Of a DNA stretch of 64,000 nucleotides, positions 56,718 through 64,000 are shown piece after piece (the first letter of the stretch is position 1; every line of letters begins with the position of its first letter). A program made the translations under genes and the position numbers. The DNA is from Pseudomonadota bacterium. GTDB taxonomy: Bacteria; Pseudomonadota; Gammaproteobacteria; Steroidobacterales; Woeseiaceae. Location of the stretch: contig JAQCAD010000005.1 of the NCBI GenBank assembly GCA_027621915.1, positions 1 to 64,000 of the forward strand, given 5' to 3'. Below the pieces are notes generated by a model. It did no database searches, was not told the origin of the DNA, and saw only the letters and a list, made by a program, of their open reading frames with translations.

Positions 56718-59063
56718 CTATTCGCCCTGTTCACCAACGCTGAATTTTCGAAGTCGTAACGCGTTGGTTATCACCGACACGGAACTGAACGACATGGCCG
56801 CCGCAGCGATCATCGGACTGAGCAAAAGACCAAACGTCGGGTAAAGAAGACCGGCCGCGATCGGTATGCCGAGCGCGTTGTAGCCGAACGCAAAAACGAG
56901 GTTTTGCCGGATATTCGTCATTGTTTTTCGGCTTAGCGCGCGTGCTATTGAAATACCGCGAAGATCGCCTTTCACCAGCGTAACCGCCGCACTTTCCATC
57001 GCCACATCGGTGCCCGTGCCCATGGCGATTCCTACCTGCGCCTGCGCCAATGCCGGCGCATCGTTAACACCGTCGCCGGCCATGGCAACAATGCGTCCTT
57101 CCTCCTGCAATTTTCTGATGACATCAAGTTTCTGATCGGGGAGAACATCAGCAATCACCTGTTCGAGTCCAAGCCGTTTGGCAACAGAATGTGCGGTTTT
57201 TGCATTGTCACCCGTCAACATAACGATCGAAACCTTCTCATCATGCAAGCGCCGAATCGCCTCGACCGTTGATTCCTTGATCGGATCGGCTACGCAGATT
57301 ACGCCGGCAATCTTTCCGTCGACGGCCACGAACATCGCAGTGTCACCCTGCTCACGACGCTCATCCGCTTGGGTTGCCAGCGTTCCGGGATCAACGTTCA
57401 AATCGGATAACAAAGCTGCATTACCTATAGAAACCCGTTTGCCGTCGACGACACCGCTAACACCTTTTCCAGTCGTGGATTCAAAATTGCTGACGTCCGC
57501 GAGTTCGACACCTTGCGCTTTCGCATAGCCCACTATCGCTGCCGACAAAGGATGTTCGCTTGCTCTTTCAAGACTGGCGGTCAGCCGCAGGAGCCCGGAT
57601 TCTTCCCAGCCTTCGGCGCAGAGAATTGCCATGACCTCCGGCTTGCCGACCGTCAGCGTGCCCGTCTTGTCCACCACGAGCGTGTCGATCTTACGCATCA
57701 GTTCGACGGCTTCCGCGTTTCGGAATAACACGCCCATCGCGGCACCCCGCCCGGTGGCAACCATAATCGAAATAGGCGTAGCGAGGCCCAGCGCACAGGG
57801 GCAGGCGATAATCAGAACAGCAATCGCATTGATCAGTGCGTAGGCCATACTCGGCGGCGGACCCCAGATAGACCATGCAATAAACGTCACGATCGATATG
57901 ATGATCACTGCCGGCACGAAGTAGCCGGCGACTGTGTCGGCCAGCTTCTGAATCGGCGCGCGGCTTCGTTGTGCATCGGCAACCATTTGCACGATTCGCG
58001 CAAGCAAGGTAGCGGCACCGACTTTCTCCGCCTCAATAACCAGCATGCCAGTGCCGTTGACGGTTGCGCCAACGACGAGATCGCCCGGATGTTTCTCAAC
58101 CGGCAATGATTCGCCGGTTACCATCGATTCGTCCACCGAACTGTTGCCTTCGAGAACGCGGCCATCCACCGGCACTTTTTCACCGGGACGAATACGCAAC
58201 TTGTGGCCAACCTGAATGGCTGCTATCGGCACATCCTTCTCGTGGCCGCAATCTGTCAGGCGCCGCGCCATTTTGGGCGCCAGCCCGAGCAGCGCTTTGA
58301 TTGCGCTACTGGTTTGACTGCGTGCCCGAAGCTCCATGACCTGACCAAGCAGCACAAGTGTCACGATGACTGCCGCGGCCTCAAAGTAGACAGCGACATT
58401 GCCTTGATGGTCGTGAAATGCAGGGGGAAAAACGCCCGGAACCATGACCGCGACGACGCTGTAAGCGTACGCAACGGCGACGCCCAGGCCAATCAACGTA
58501 AACATGTTCAGGTGACGATTCACAATAGATCGCCAACCGCGAATAAAAAATGGCCATGCGCCCCACAACACAACCGGAGTTGCCAGCGCAAACTCGAACC
58601 AGGGGCGGACGCTGCTCGGAAAATACTTGCTGAGCGGACTTCCCGGCAGCATGTCGGCCATTGCCAGAACGAACACCGGTACTGTCAGCGCCAGGCTGAT
58701 CCAGAATCGTCGGGACATGCCGATGAGTTCCCCGTCATCCGCATCATCTTCATTCGCCACGACAGGTTCCAGCGCCATACCGCAATTCGGGCAGTCACCG
58801 GGTTCGTCCTGGAGAATTTCAGGATGCATTGGACACGTCCATTGCGTCGCTGCTGCCGCCACGATTACGCGCTCAAGTGCCATTCCACATTTCGGGCAAT
58901 CGCCTGGGCGGTCGGATTCGACTTCCGGGTCCATCGGGCAGGTGTATTTCGCGACCGGCACAGTCGCAATGACACGCTCGAGTGCCATTCCACACTTCGG
59001 GCAATCATCAGGTCGGTCCGATTCAATTTCCGCGTGCATCGGGCAGGTCCAGTTAGTGCTCAT
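56718..59063 (-). CDS. copA: Cu(+)-exporting P1B-type ATPase with three N-terminal metal-binding modules
   Basis: An inner-membrane ATPase (781 residues) that pumps Cu(+) out of the cytosol. The N-terminus has three copies of a short module beginning (Y/W)TCPM(D/H)(P/A)E and ending CPKCGMALE (residues 1-105), in place of the ferredoxin-like CxxC domain. The P-type core shows CPCALG in TM6, [28 protein letters not shown], and the Cu(+)-site residues NxxG in TM7 ([11 protein letters not shown]) and MSFSS in TM8. Eight membrane helices. It follows cusA after 18 bp. Confidence 0.96.
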   Translation of the reverse strand: MSTNWTCPMHAEIESDRPDDCPKCGMALERVIATVPVAKYTCPMDPEVESDRPGDCPKCGMALERVIVAAAATQWTCPMHPEILQDEPGDCPNCGMALEPVVANEDDADDGELIGMSRRFWISLALTVPVFVLAMADMLPGSPLSKYFPSSVRPWFEFALATPVVLWGAWPFFIRGWRSIVNRHLNMFTLIGLGVAVAYAYSVVAVMVPGVFPPAFHDHQGNVAVYFEAAAVIVTLVLLGQVMELRARSQTSSAIKALLGLAPKMARRLTDCGHEKDVPIAAIQVGHKLRIRPGEKVPVDGRVLEGNSSVDESMVTGESLPVEKHPGDLVVGATVNGTGMLVIEAEKVGAATLLARIVQMVADAQRSRAPIQKLADTVAGYFVPAVIIISIVTFIAWSIWGPPPSMAYALINAIAVLIIACPCALGLATPISIMVATGRGAAMGVLFRNAEAVELMRKIDTLVVDKTGTLTVGKPEVMAILCAEGWEESGLLRLTASLERASEHPLSAAIVGYAKAQGVELADVSNFESTTGKGVSGVVDGKRVSIGNAALLSDLNVDPGTLATQADERREQGDTAMFVAVDGKIAGVICVADPIKESTVEAIRRLHDEKVSIVMLTGDNAKTAHSVAKRLGLEQVIADVLPDQKLDVIRKLQEEGRIVAMAGDGVNDAPALAQAQVGIAMGTGTDVAMESAAVTLVKGDLRGISIARALSRKTMTNIRQNLVFAFGYNALGIPIAAGLLYPTFGLLLSPMIAAAAMSFSSVSVITNALRLRKFSVGEQGE

Positions 59064-59081
59064 TGATGGGTCCTCTGAAAA

Positions 59082-62000
59082 TCATGCGACTGTCCGAACA
59101 CGAGACCCGCGCCATAGCAGGAACATTGCGGGTATAACCACCAGCGTAAGCATCGTGGCGCTGACCATGCCACCGACCATGGGTGCCGCGATTCGCCGCA
59201 TAACCTCCGATCCTGTGCCACTGCCGAGCATGATCGGCAACAATCCGGCGATAATTGTGGCGACGGTCATCATGATCGGGCGAACGCGAAGCACCGCACC
59301 GTCAATGACCGCCTGGCGTACGTCATCCAGTGTCATCGTTCTTCCCTCGGCCGCCGCTGTCGCCGCGTGTTGACGAATTGCCAGGTTCAGGTAAACCAGC
59401 ATAATGACGCCGATTTCCACTGCAACACCGGCCAGGGCGATAAATCCGACACCCACGGCAACAGACAATTCATAGTCGAGCAGATAGAGCAGCCAGAATC
59501 CACCGACGAGCGCCATTGGCAGCGTCCCCATGATGATGGCAACCTCGGCGAATCGTCTGAAATTGATGAACAAAAGCAGGACGATGATAGCCAGGATCAC
59601 GGGACCAACCACGGACAATCGCTCTTTCGCACGGACCATGTATTCATATTGGCCAGACCACGCCAGCGTATACCCTGAAGGAAGGTCGATCGCGGCAGAC
59701 ACGACACGTTGCGCATCGGCAACGTATGACCCGAGATCCCGATCGCTGATGTCCACGTAGGTCCAGCCATTCAATCTCGCATTCTCGCTTTTAATAAGCG
59801 GCGGGCCCTCCGTCACTCTAACGTCGGCAACATCCGCCAGTGCGATTCGTGCACCTTCCGGCGTCACAATCGGTAATAATTTCAACTGCTCGACCGAATC
59901 CCGGAAGCGCTGCGGATAGCGCAGATTGACCGGATAGCGCTCGAGGCCCTCTACGGTCTGAGTGACATTCATGCCACCAACGGCGGTGCGCACAATATCC
60001 TGGACATCGTTAATGTTGAGACCGAATCGCGACGCACGCTGGCGGTTTATGTCGACGTCAATGTATCGTCCACCGGCAACCCGTTCCGAGTAAACAGATG
60101 CAGTGCCTGGCACATCGGCAAGAACGCGCTCGAGATTGCGACCGATGCGTTCGATCACAGCAAGGTCAGGTCCTGCGACCTTGATACCGACCGGCGTCTT
60201 GATACCGGTGGCCAGCATGTCGATTCGGGTCTTGATGGGCATCACCCAGGCGTTCGTAAGCCCGGGGAGCGTGACGATGCGATCCAATTCCTCACGAAGC
60301 CGATCCGGAGTCATTCCCTCCCGCCACGCTTCGCGCGGCTTGAACTGGATAACCGTTTCAATCATCGTCAGCGGTGCCGGATCCGTCGCCGTATCAGCAC
60401 GACCGATTTTTCCAAATACGCTTTTGACCTCCGGCACGCTGCGAATCAGCTTGTCCGTTTGTTGCAAAATCTCGCGCGCCTTGTCGATGGACACACCCGG
60501 ATAGGTAGTCGGCATGTACATCAAATCTCCTTCGTCGAGTGGTGGCATGAACTCTGATCCGAGTTGTGTAGCGGGCCAGAGGCCGACAAGCAGGATCACG
60601 GCTGCCGCTGCGAGAGTGGTTTTCGGAAAACGAATCACACCGTGTATCACCGGTCGATAGGCGGCAATCAATGCACGATTAATCGGATTCTTGTGCTCGG
60701 ACATCACCACTCCACGAATGAAATAGCCCATCAACACGGGTACCAGCGTGATGGAAAGCCCGGCGGCTGCGGCCATTGCGTAAGTCTTGGTGAAGGCCAA
60801 CGGCGCAAAAAGTCGCCCTTCCTGCGCCTCCAGCGTGAACACCGGGAGAAAACTCAACGTAACGATCAGAAGCGACAAAAACAGTGGCGGACCCACTTCG
60901 CTGGCAGCATCGCCAACGATTCGCCAACGATTTTGGTCGGTTAATGGTTCCTTCTCGATGTGCTTGTGCATGTTCTCGATCATCACGATGGCAGCATCAA
61001 CCATCGCGCCTATGGCGATCGCGATCCCTCCCAAAGACATGATATTTGCGTTAATTCCCTGCAGCTTCATCACTGTGAACCCGCACAAAATTCCGACCGG
61101 CAGACTGACAATGATCACGGCGGATGAGCGAATGTGAAAAAGGAAGATGGCGCAGACCAGTGCGACTACCAGGAACTCCTCGATGAGCTTTCCCTTCAAC
61201 GTGTCGACGGCACGGTCTATCAGAGACGAACGATCATAGGTCGTCACAATCTCGACGCCGTCTGGCAGGCTGCGACCAAGCTCGGTAAGTCGTTGTTTGA
61301 CGGCGTCGATCGTCTTTGAGGCGTTTCCCCCCCAGCGCATGACGATGACTCCGCCAACCACTTCGCCCTCGCCGTTGAGTTCGGCAATGCCCCGACGCAT
61401 CTGCGGGCCAAGCCGGATATCAGCCAGATCCGACAACACAATCGGCGTGCCGATTTCGCTGACGCCCAGCGGAATTTGCGAGAGATCATCGATGCCTTGC
61501 AGGTACCCGGTGGCACGAACCATGTACTCGGCCTCACCCATTTCGATAACCGAGCCACCTGTTTCCTGATTACCCGCCTGAATTGCGCGGCGAATTTCCG
61601 CCAGTGTAATGTCGAATGCGCGCATCTTGTCCGGGTCGACAACGACCTGGTACTGCTTGACCATTCCGCCGATCGTCGCAACCTCAGCAACGCCCGGGAC
61701 AGTCTGCAGTTCGTATTTCAGGAACCAGTCCTGAAGACTCCGCAACTGTGACAGATCGTTCTGACCCGTCCGGTCGACCAGGGCGTATTCAAATATCCAG
61801 CCAACGCCCGTGGCGTCGGGCCCAAGCGCCGGTTTGGCACTATCCGGGAGCTGACCGGTCACCTGGCTCAGATACTCAAGTACTCTGGAACGGGCCCAGT
61901 AAAGGTCGGTACCGTCTTCAAAAATGATGTAGACATACGAGTCGCCAAAAAATGAGTAACCGCGAACGGTGACCGCCTTGGGCACGGACAGCATCGCCGT

Positions 62001-62210
62001 CGTCAACGGATACGTCACCTGGTCTTCGACTACCTGCGGTGCCTGGCCGGGAAATGAAGTCTTGATAATAACTTGTACGTCGGAGAGATCGGGCAACGCG
62101 TCAACCGGGGTCTGCTGTACGGCGTAGATTCCCTGAATAGCGAGTAATCCACTCACCAGCAGCACCAGCACGCGGTTGCGTATGGACCACCGAATCAGAG
62201 CCGCGATCAT
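59082..62210 (-). CDS. cusA: CusA-type heavy-metal RND efflux pump
   Basis: A 1042-residue inner-membrane transporter with 12 helices. It begins [25 protein letters not shown]; the HME-RND proton-relay region reads [19 protein letters not shown] and the periplasmic Met ladder segment [24 protein letters not shown] matches CusA. It exports Cu(+)/Ag(+) with CusB and CusC. The start overlaps the cusB stop. Confidence 0.98.
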   Translation of the reverse strand: MIAALIRWSIRNRVLVLLVSGLLAIQGIYAVQQTPVDALPDLSDVQVIIKTSFPGQAPQVVEDQVTYPLTTAMLSVPKAVTVRGYSFFGDSYVYIIFEDGTDLYWARSRVLEYLSQVTGQLPDSAKPALGPDATGVGWIFEYALVDRTGQNDLSQLRSLQDWFLKYELQTVPGVAEVATIGGMVKQYQVVVDPDKMRAFDITLAEIRRAIQAGNQETGGSVIEMGEAEYMVRATGYLQGIDDLSQIPLGVSEIGTPIVLSDLADIRLGPQMRRGIAELNGEGEVVGGVIVMRWGGNASKTIDAVKQRLTELGRSLPDGVEIVTTYDRSSLIDRAVDTLKGKLIEEFLVVALVCAIFLFHIRSSAVIIVSLPVGILCGFTVMKLQGINANIMSLGGIAIAIGAMVDAAIVMIENMHKHIEKEPLTDQNRWRIVGDAASEVGPPLFLSLLIVTLSFLPVFTLEAQEGRLFAPLAFTKTYAMAAAAGLSITLVPVLMGYFIRGVVMSEHKNPINRALIAAYRPVIHGVIRFPKTTLAAAAVILLVGLWPATQLGSEFMPPLDEGDLMYMPTTYPGVSIDKAREILQQTDKLIRSVPEVKSVFGKIGRADTATDPAPLTMIETVIQFKPREAWREGMTPDRLREELDRIVTLPGLTNAWVMPIKTRIDMLATGIKTPVGIKVAGPDLAVIERIGRNLERVLADVPGTASVYSERVAGGRYIDVDINRQRASRFGLNINDVQDIVRTAVGGMNVTQTVEGLERYPVNLRYPQRFRDSVEQLKLLPIVTPEGARIALADVADVRVTEGPPLIKSENARLNGWTYVDISDRDLGSYVADAQRVVSAAIDLPSGYTLAWSGQYEYMVRAKERLSVVGPVILAIIVLLLFINFRRFAEVAIIMGTLPMALVGGFWLLYLLDYELSVAVGVGFIALAGVAVEIGVIMLVYLNLAIRQHAATAAAEGRTMTLDDVRQAVIDGAVLRVRPIMMTVATIIAGLLPIMLGSGTGSEVMRRIAAPMVGGMVSATMLTLVVIPAMFLLWRGSRVRTVA

Positions 62211-63721
62211 CAGTTCATCTCCGCTTCATGGTTGGAATGGTCCATCCCTTCCATCGTCGTTTCCGCAGGCGGTGTTCCTGGCAGGATTTCGGTAATACGG
62301 TGACGACCGTCGGCCAACTTCTCGATTGCGACATCGACTACCTGTCCTTCCTGCAAACCCTCGATCAATGTGGAATCTGCAACGTCAAACAACATCGTCA
62401 TAGCGGGCCAGGACCACTCAGGAACGGAATCATGTTGCAGGGTAATTTTCGAAACCGCGGCGTTGGTTCCCCTGACAACCGCGCCGATCCGGACACGTCT
62501 CGGCAGACTGACTGAAGAATTTTCGTCCATGCGCGACAGCGCCGATTCAATATTGGATTCCGAATCAATCAAGAACTGGCCAGAGATAACAATCAGGTCG
62601 CCCGAATTGACTCCGGATCGAATCTCGACGCGGTCTCCCGACTCAATACCGATATCAACCGGCTGTGCGCGAAATCGACCATCCCCCAGTGACTTCACCA
62701 CGCGATTGACTACACCGCCACGTATGAGCGCTGCTCGTGGTACATGAACGACCGGATTGGTTTCCGAGCCAAAAACTATGATTCGAGCGAACATGTTTGG
62801 CCGCAGCGCGTGCGACTGGTTGTCAAATCGCAGTCGTACCTTCAGCGTGCGGGTCAGCGGATCGAGTTCCGGGTAAATATAGTCGACCGTGCCCTGCCAG
62901 CTTTGGCCGGGCAAATAGTCAAGTTCAACTTCGGCTTGTTGACCGACCGTAATCCAGGCAGCCTGGCGCTCAAATACTTCGACCAAGACCCACACCGGAT
63001 CGAGACGGGCGACCGACATGATTTCGGTTGCCGGTGTTATGTAGATTCCCTCGCGAACGCCCAGGTTAGCTGCATAGCCGTCGGATTCCGCATAGACACT
63101 GACCAGTCGGCTAACTGCCCGCTGACTGTCGAGTCGGACAATTGCCGCACCAGCCACGCCAAGCGACTGCAATCGTTCCCGTGACGCATTGACAAGCGTT
63201 GCATTGCCCCCGCGGAGTGCGGCAAGGTATTCCTGCTGTGCATTCACCAGCGTTGGCGAATAAATTTCGAACAATAGTTGACCGGCCGCGATCGGGTCGC
63301 CTGCCGATTTGACGGCGAGCGTTTCAATCCAGCCATCGACGCGGCTGTGTATATGTTGCAGCGTATCTTCGTCGTAGCTGACGTAGCCGACCGTTTCGAC
63401 GCGGCGAGCCAGCGCGCCGAGTTCGGCCTGTGCAGTTCTGACACCGAGATTATTAACGACAGACGAATCAATCGAAATAATCGCCGGATCACTATCGCCA
63501 GCCTCATCCGCATAGACCGGTACGAGATCCATTCCCATTGGGGATTTCCCCGGTTGGTCGCGCCGATACGCCGGGTCCATCGGTGCGACCCAGTAAAGCA
63601 CTTCGGGCTCGTCCGAAATCTCGCCAGTTGCATCACCGTCAGACTGCAGGAGTTTTCCAATGTATACACCGACTGCGAGCACGCTAATCAGCATCCCTAT
63701 CGTTACCAGTTTCCTGTTCAT
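62210..63721 (-). CDS. cusB: CusB-type membrane-fusion protein fused to a CusF-like copper-binding domain
   Basis: A 503-residue periplasmic adaptor. After the N-terminal anchor comes a heavy-metal-binding module ([20 protein letters not shown]). The barrel-sandwich and alpha-hairpin domains are in the middle, followed by the beta-barrel. From about residue 405 a CusF-like domain follows ([29 protein letters not shown]), which binds Cu(+) via Met, His and Trp: [13 protein letters not shown] separate CusF is therefore unnecessary. A Met/His tail ends it ([14 protein letters not shown]). Its ATG overlaps the cusC stop (ATGA). Confidence 0.95.
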   Translation of the reverse strand: MNRKLVTIGMLISVLAVGVYIGKLLQSDGDATGEISDEPEVLYWVAPMDPAYRRDQPGKSPMGMDLVPVYADEAGDSDPAIISIDSSVVNNLGVRTAQAELGALARRVETVGYVSYDEDTLQHIHSRVDGWIETLAVKSAGDPIAAGQLLFEIYSPTLVNAQQEYLAALRGGNATLVNASRERLQSLGVAGAAIVRLDSQRAVSRLVSVYAESDGYAANLGVREGIYITPATEIMSVARLDPVWVLVEVFERQAAWITVGQQAEVELDYLPGQSWQGTVDYIYPELDPLTRTLKVRLRFDNQSHALRPNMFARIIVFGSETNPVVHVPRAALIRGGVVNRVVKSLGDGRFRAQPVDIGIESGDRVEIRSGVNSGDLIVISGQFLIDSESNIESALSRMDENSSVSLPRRVRIGAVVRGTNAAVSKITLQHDSVPEWSWPAMTMLFDVADSTLIEGLQEGQVVDVAIEKLADGRHRITEILPGTPPAETTMEGMDHSNHEAEMN

Positions 63722-64000
63722 TCGGAAATTCCTCCGAGATTGGCAAGTATTGCGTAACTTTTCGCGCGCTCTACCTGCAGGCGGGTATGATCAACTTTCG
63801 AATTGAGATCATCGATGTATGCACGCATCACATCGGCAAAATCTGCCGTGTCGCTCTGGTACGCGACCAGCGACGCCTCGGCGTTATCGCCGGCCTGCTT
63901 TAGAATTTGTTCCTCGTACAAGTCGATGCGGCGGGACAATTCATTCCACTGGGCATACTCGCCATCCAGCCGGCTCCTGAGACGTCGCAGCAACTCTTCC
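63718..64000 (-). CDS. cusC: CusC/TolC-like outer-membrane efflux channel, C-terminal part
   Basis: The last 90 or so residues of an outer-membrane efflux factor; the 5' part runs off the right edge. The sequence LRRLRSRLDGEYAQWNELSRRIDLYEEQILKQAGDNAEASLVAYQSDTADFADV (partial) is a long coiled helix, as in TolC-family tunnels. The stop overlaps the cusB start, giving the usual cusCBA order. Confidence 0.85.
   Translation of the reverse strand, partial: EELLRRLRSRLDGEYAQWNELSRRIDLYEEQILKQAGDNAEASLVAYQSDTADFADVMRAYIDDLNSKVDHTRLQVERAKSYAILANLGGISE

Noticed and set aside
58203-59066. Long open frame antisense to the copper ATPase with internal repeats
   Set aside because: Its repeats mirror the three metal-binding modules on the coding strand, so it is a by-product of them.

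Overview
The window reads as chromosome of a gammaproteobacterium. Gene orders typical of that class are present: rhlB diverging from trxA-rho, dusB-fis, accB-accC-prmA, purH-purD and groS-groL. Coding bias is moderately GC-rich and signal, Tat and lipoprotein sequences are Gram-negative in type. An affiliation near marine or sediment lineages such as Woeseiales is a guess from general gene content, not something the sequence proves. I saw no tRNA, rRNA, CRISPR array, prophage or complete insertion sequence.

Layout. 1-4.1 kb holds a decayed locus: a DUF2207 membrane protein gene (minus) and a Csu-type fimbrial usher gene (plus) meet head to head, both lacking their 5' ends, and the usher also carries an in-frame stop; an intact spore-coat-U subunit gene follows. 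4.1-14.6 kb is a mosaic of small metabolic and membrane genes (cupin, esterase, SDR, PpiC/HupE pair, ferredoxin, rhomboid, EamA exporter, a deleted mscS, CDF transporter, glycine-zipper lipoprotein). 14.6-22.2 kb carries an SplB-like radical SAM gene behind a consensus LexA box, then a TPR protein, M23 peptidase, msrA, folE and two envelope proteins.

22.3-25.9 kb is the most striking part. It encodes a type 2 isoleucyl-tRNA synthetase whose HIGH signature reads GIHH, preceded by a complete-looking T-box riboswitch: K-turn, AUC specifier, T-box sequence, mutually exclusive antiterminator and terminator, and a plausible promoter. T-boxes are characteristic of Gram-positive bacteria, so synthetase and switch were probably acquired together. 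A 13-bp repeat core found at two other loci lies just upstream of the leader promoter.

25.9-36 kb holds an epoxide hydrolase, a DsbA-like protein, msrPQ, an FkbM methyltransferase, groSL under a CIRCE operator, and dsbD plus a TlpA-like thioredoxin. 36.1-47.6 kb is a long same-strand housekeeping run: aroQ-accB-accC-prmA-DUF3426-dusB-fis-purH-purD-moeA-like, interrupted by two insertions of the repeat, then doxX. 47.6-52.8 kb holds rho-trxA, rhlB, yrfG, cysQ and a DUF465 gene.

52.9-64 kb is one minus-strand copper-resistance operon: cusC (partial), cusB fused to a CusF-like domain, cusA, a Cu(+) P1B ATPase with three N-terminal Cys/His/Met metal-binding modules, a cytochrome c with a His-rich tail, a multicopper oxidase with a Met/His repeat, copB, and a small NTF2-like protein. 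Together they would pump Cu(+) out of the cytoplasm, oxidise it in the periplasm and expel it across the outer membrane.
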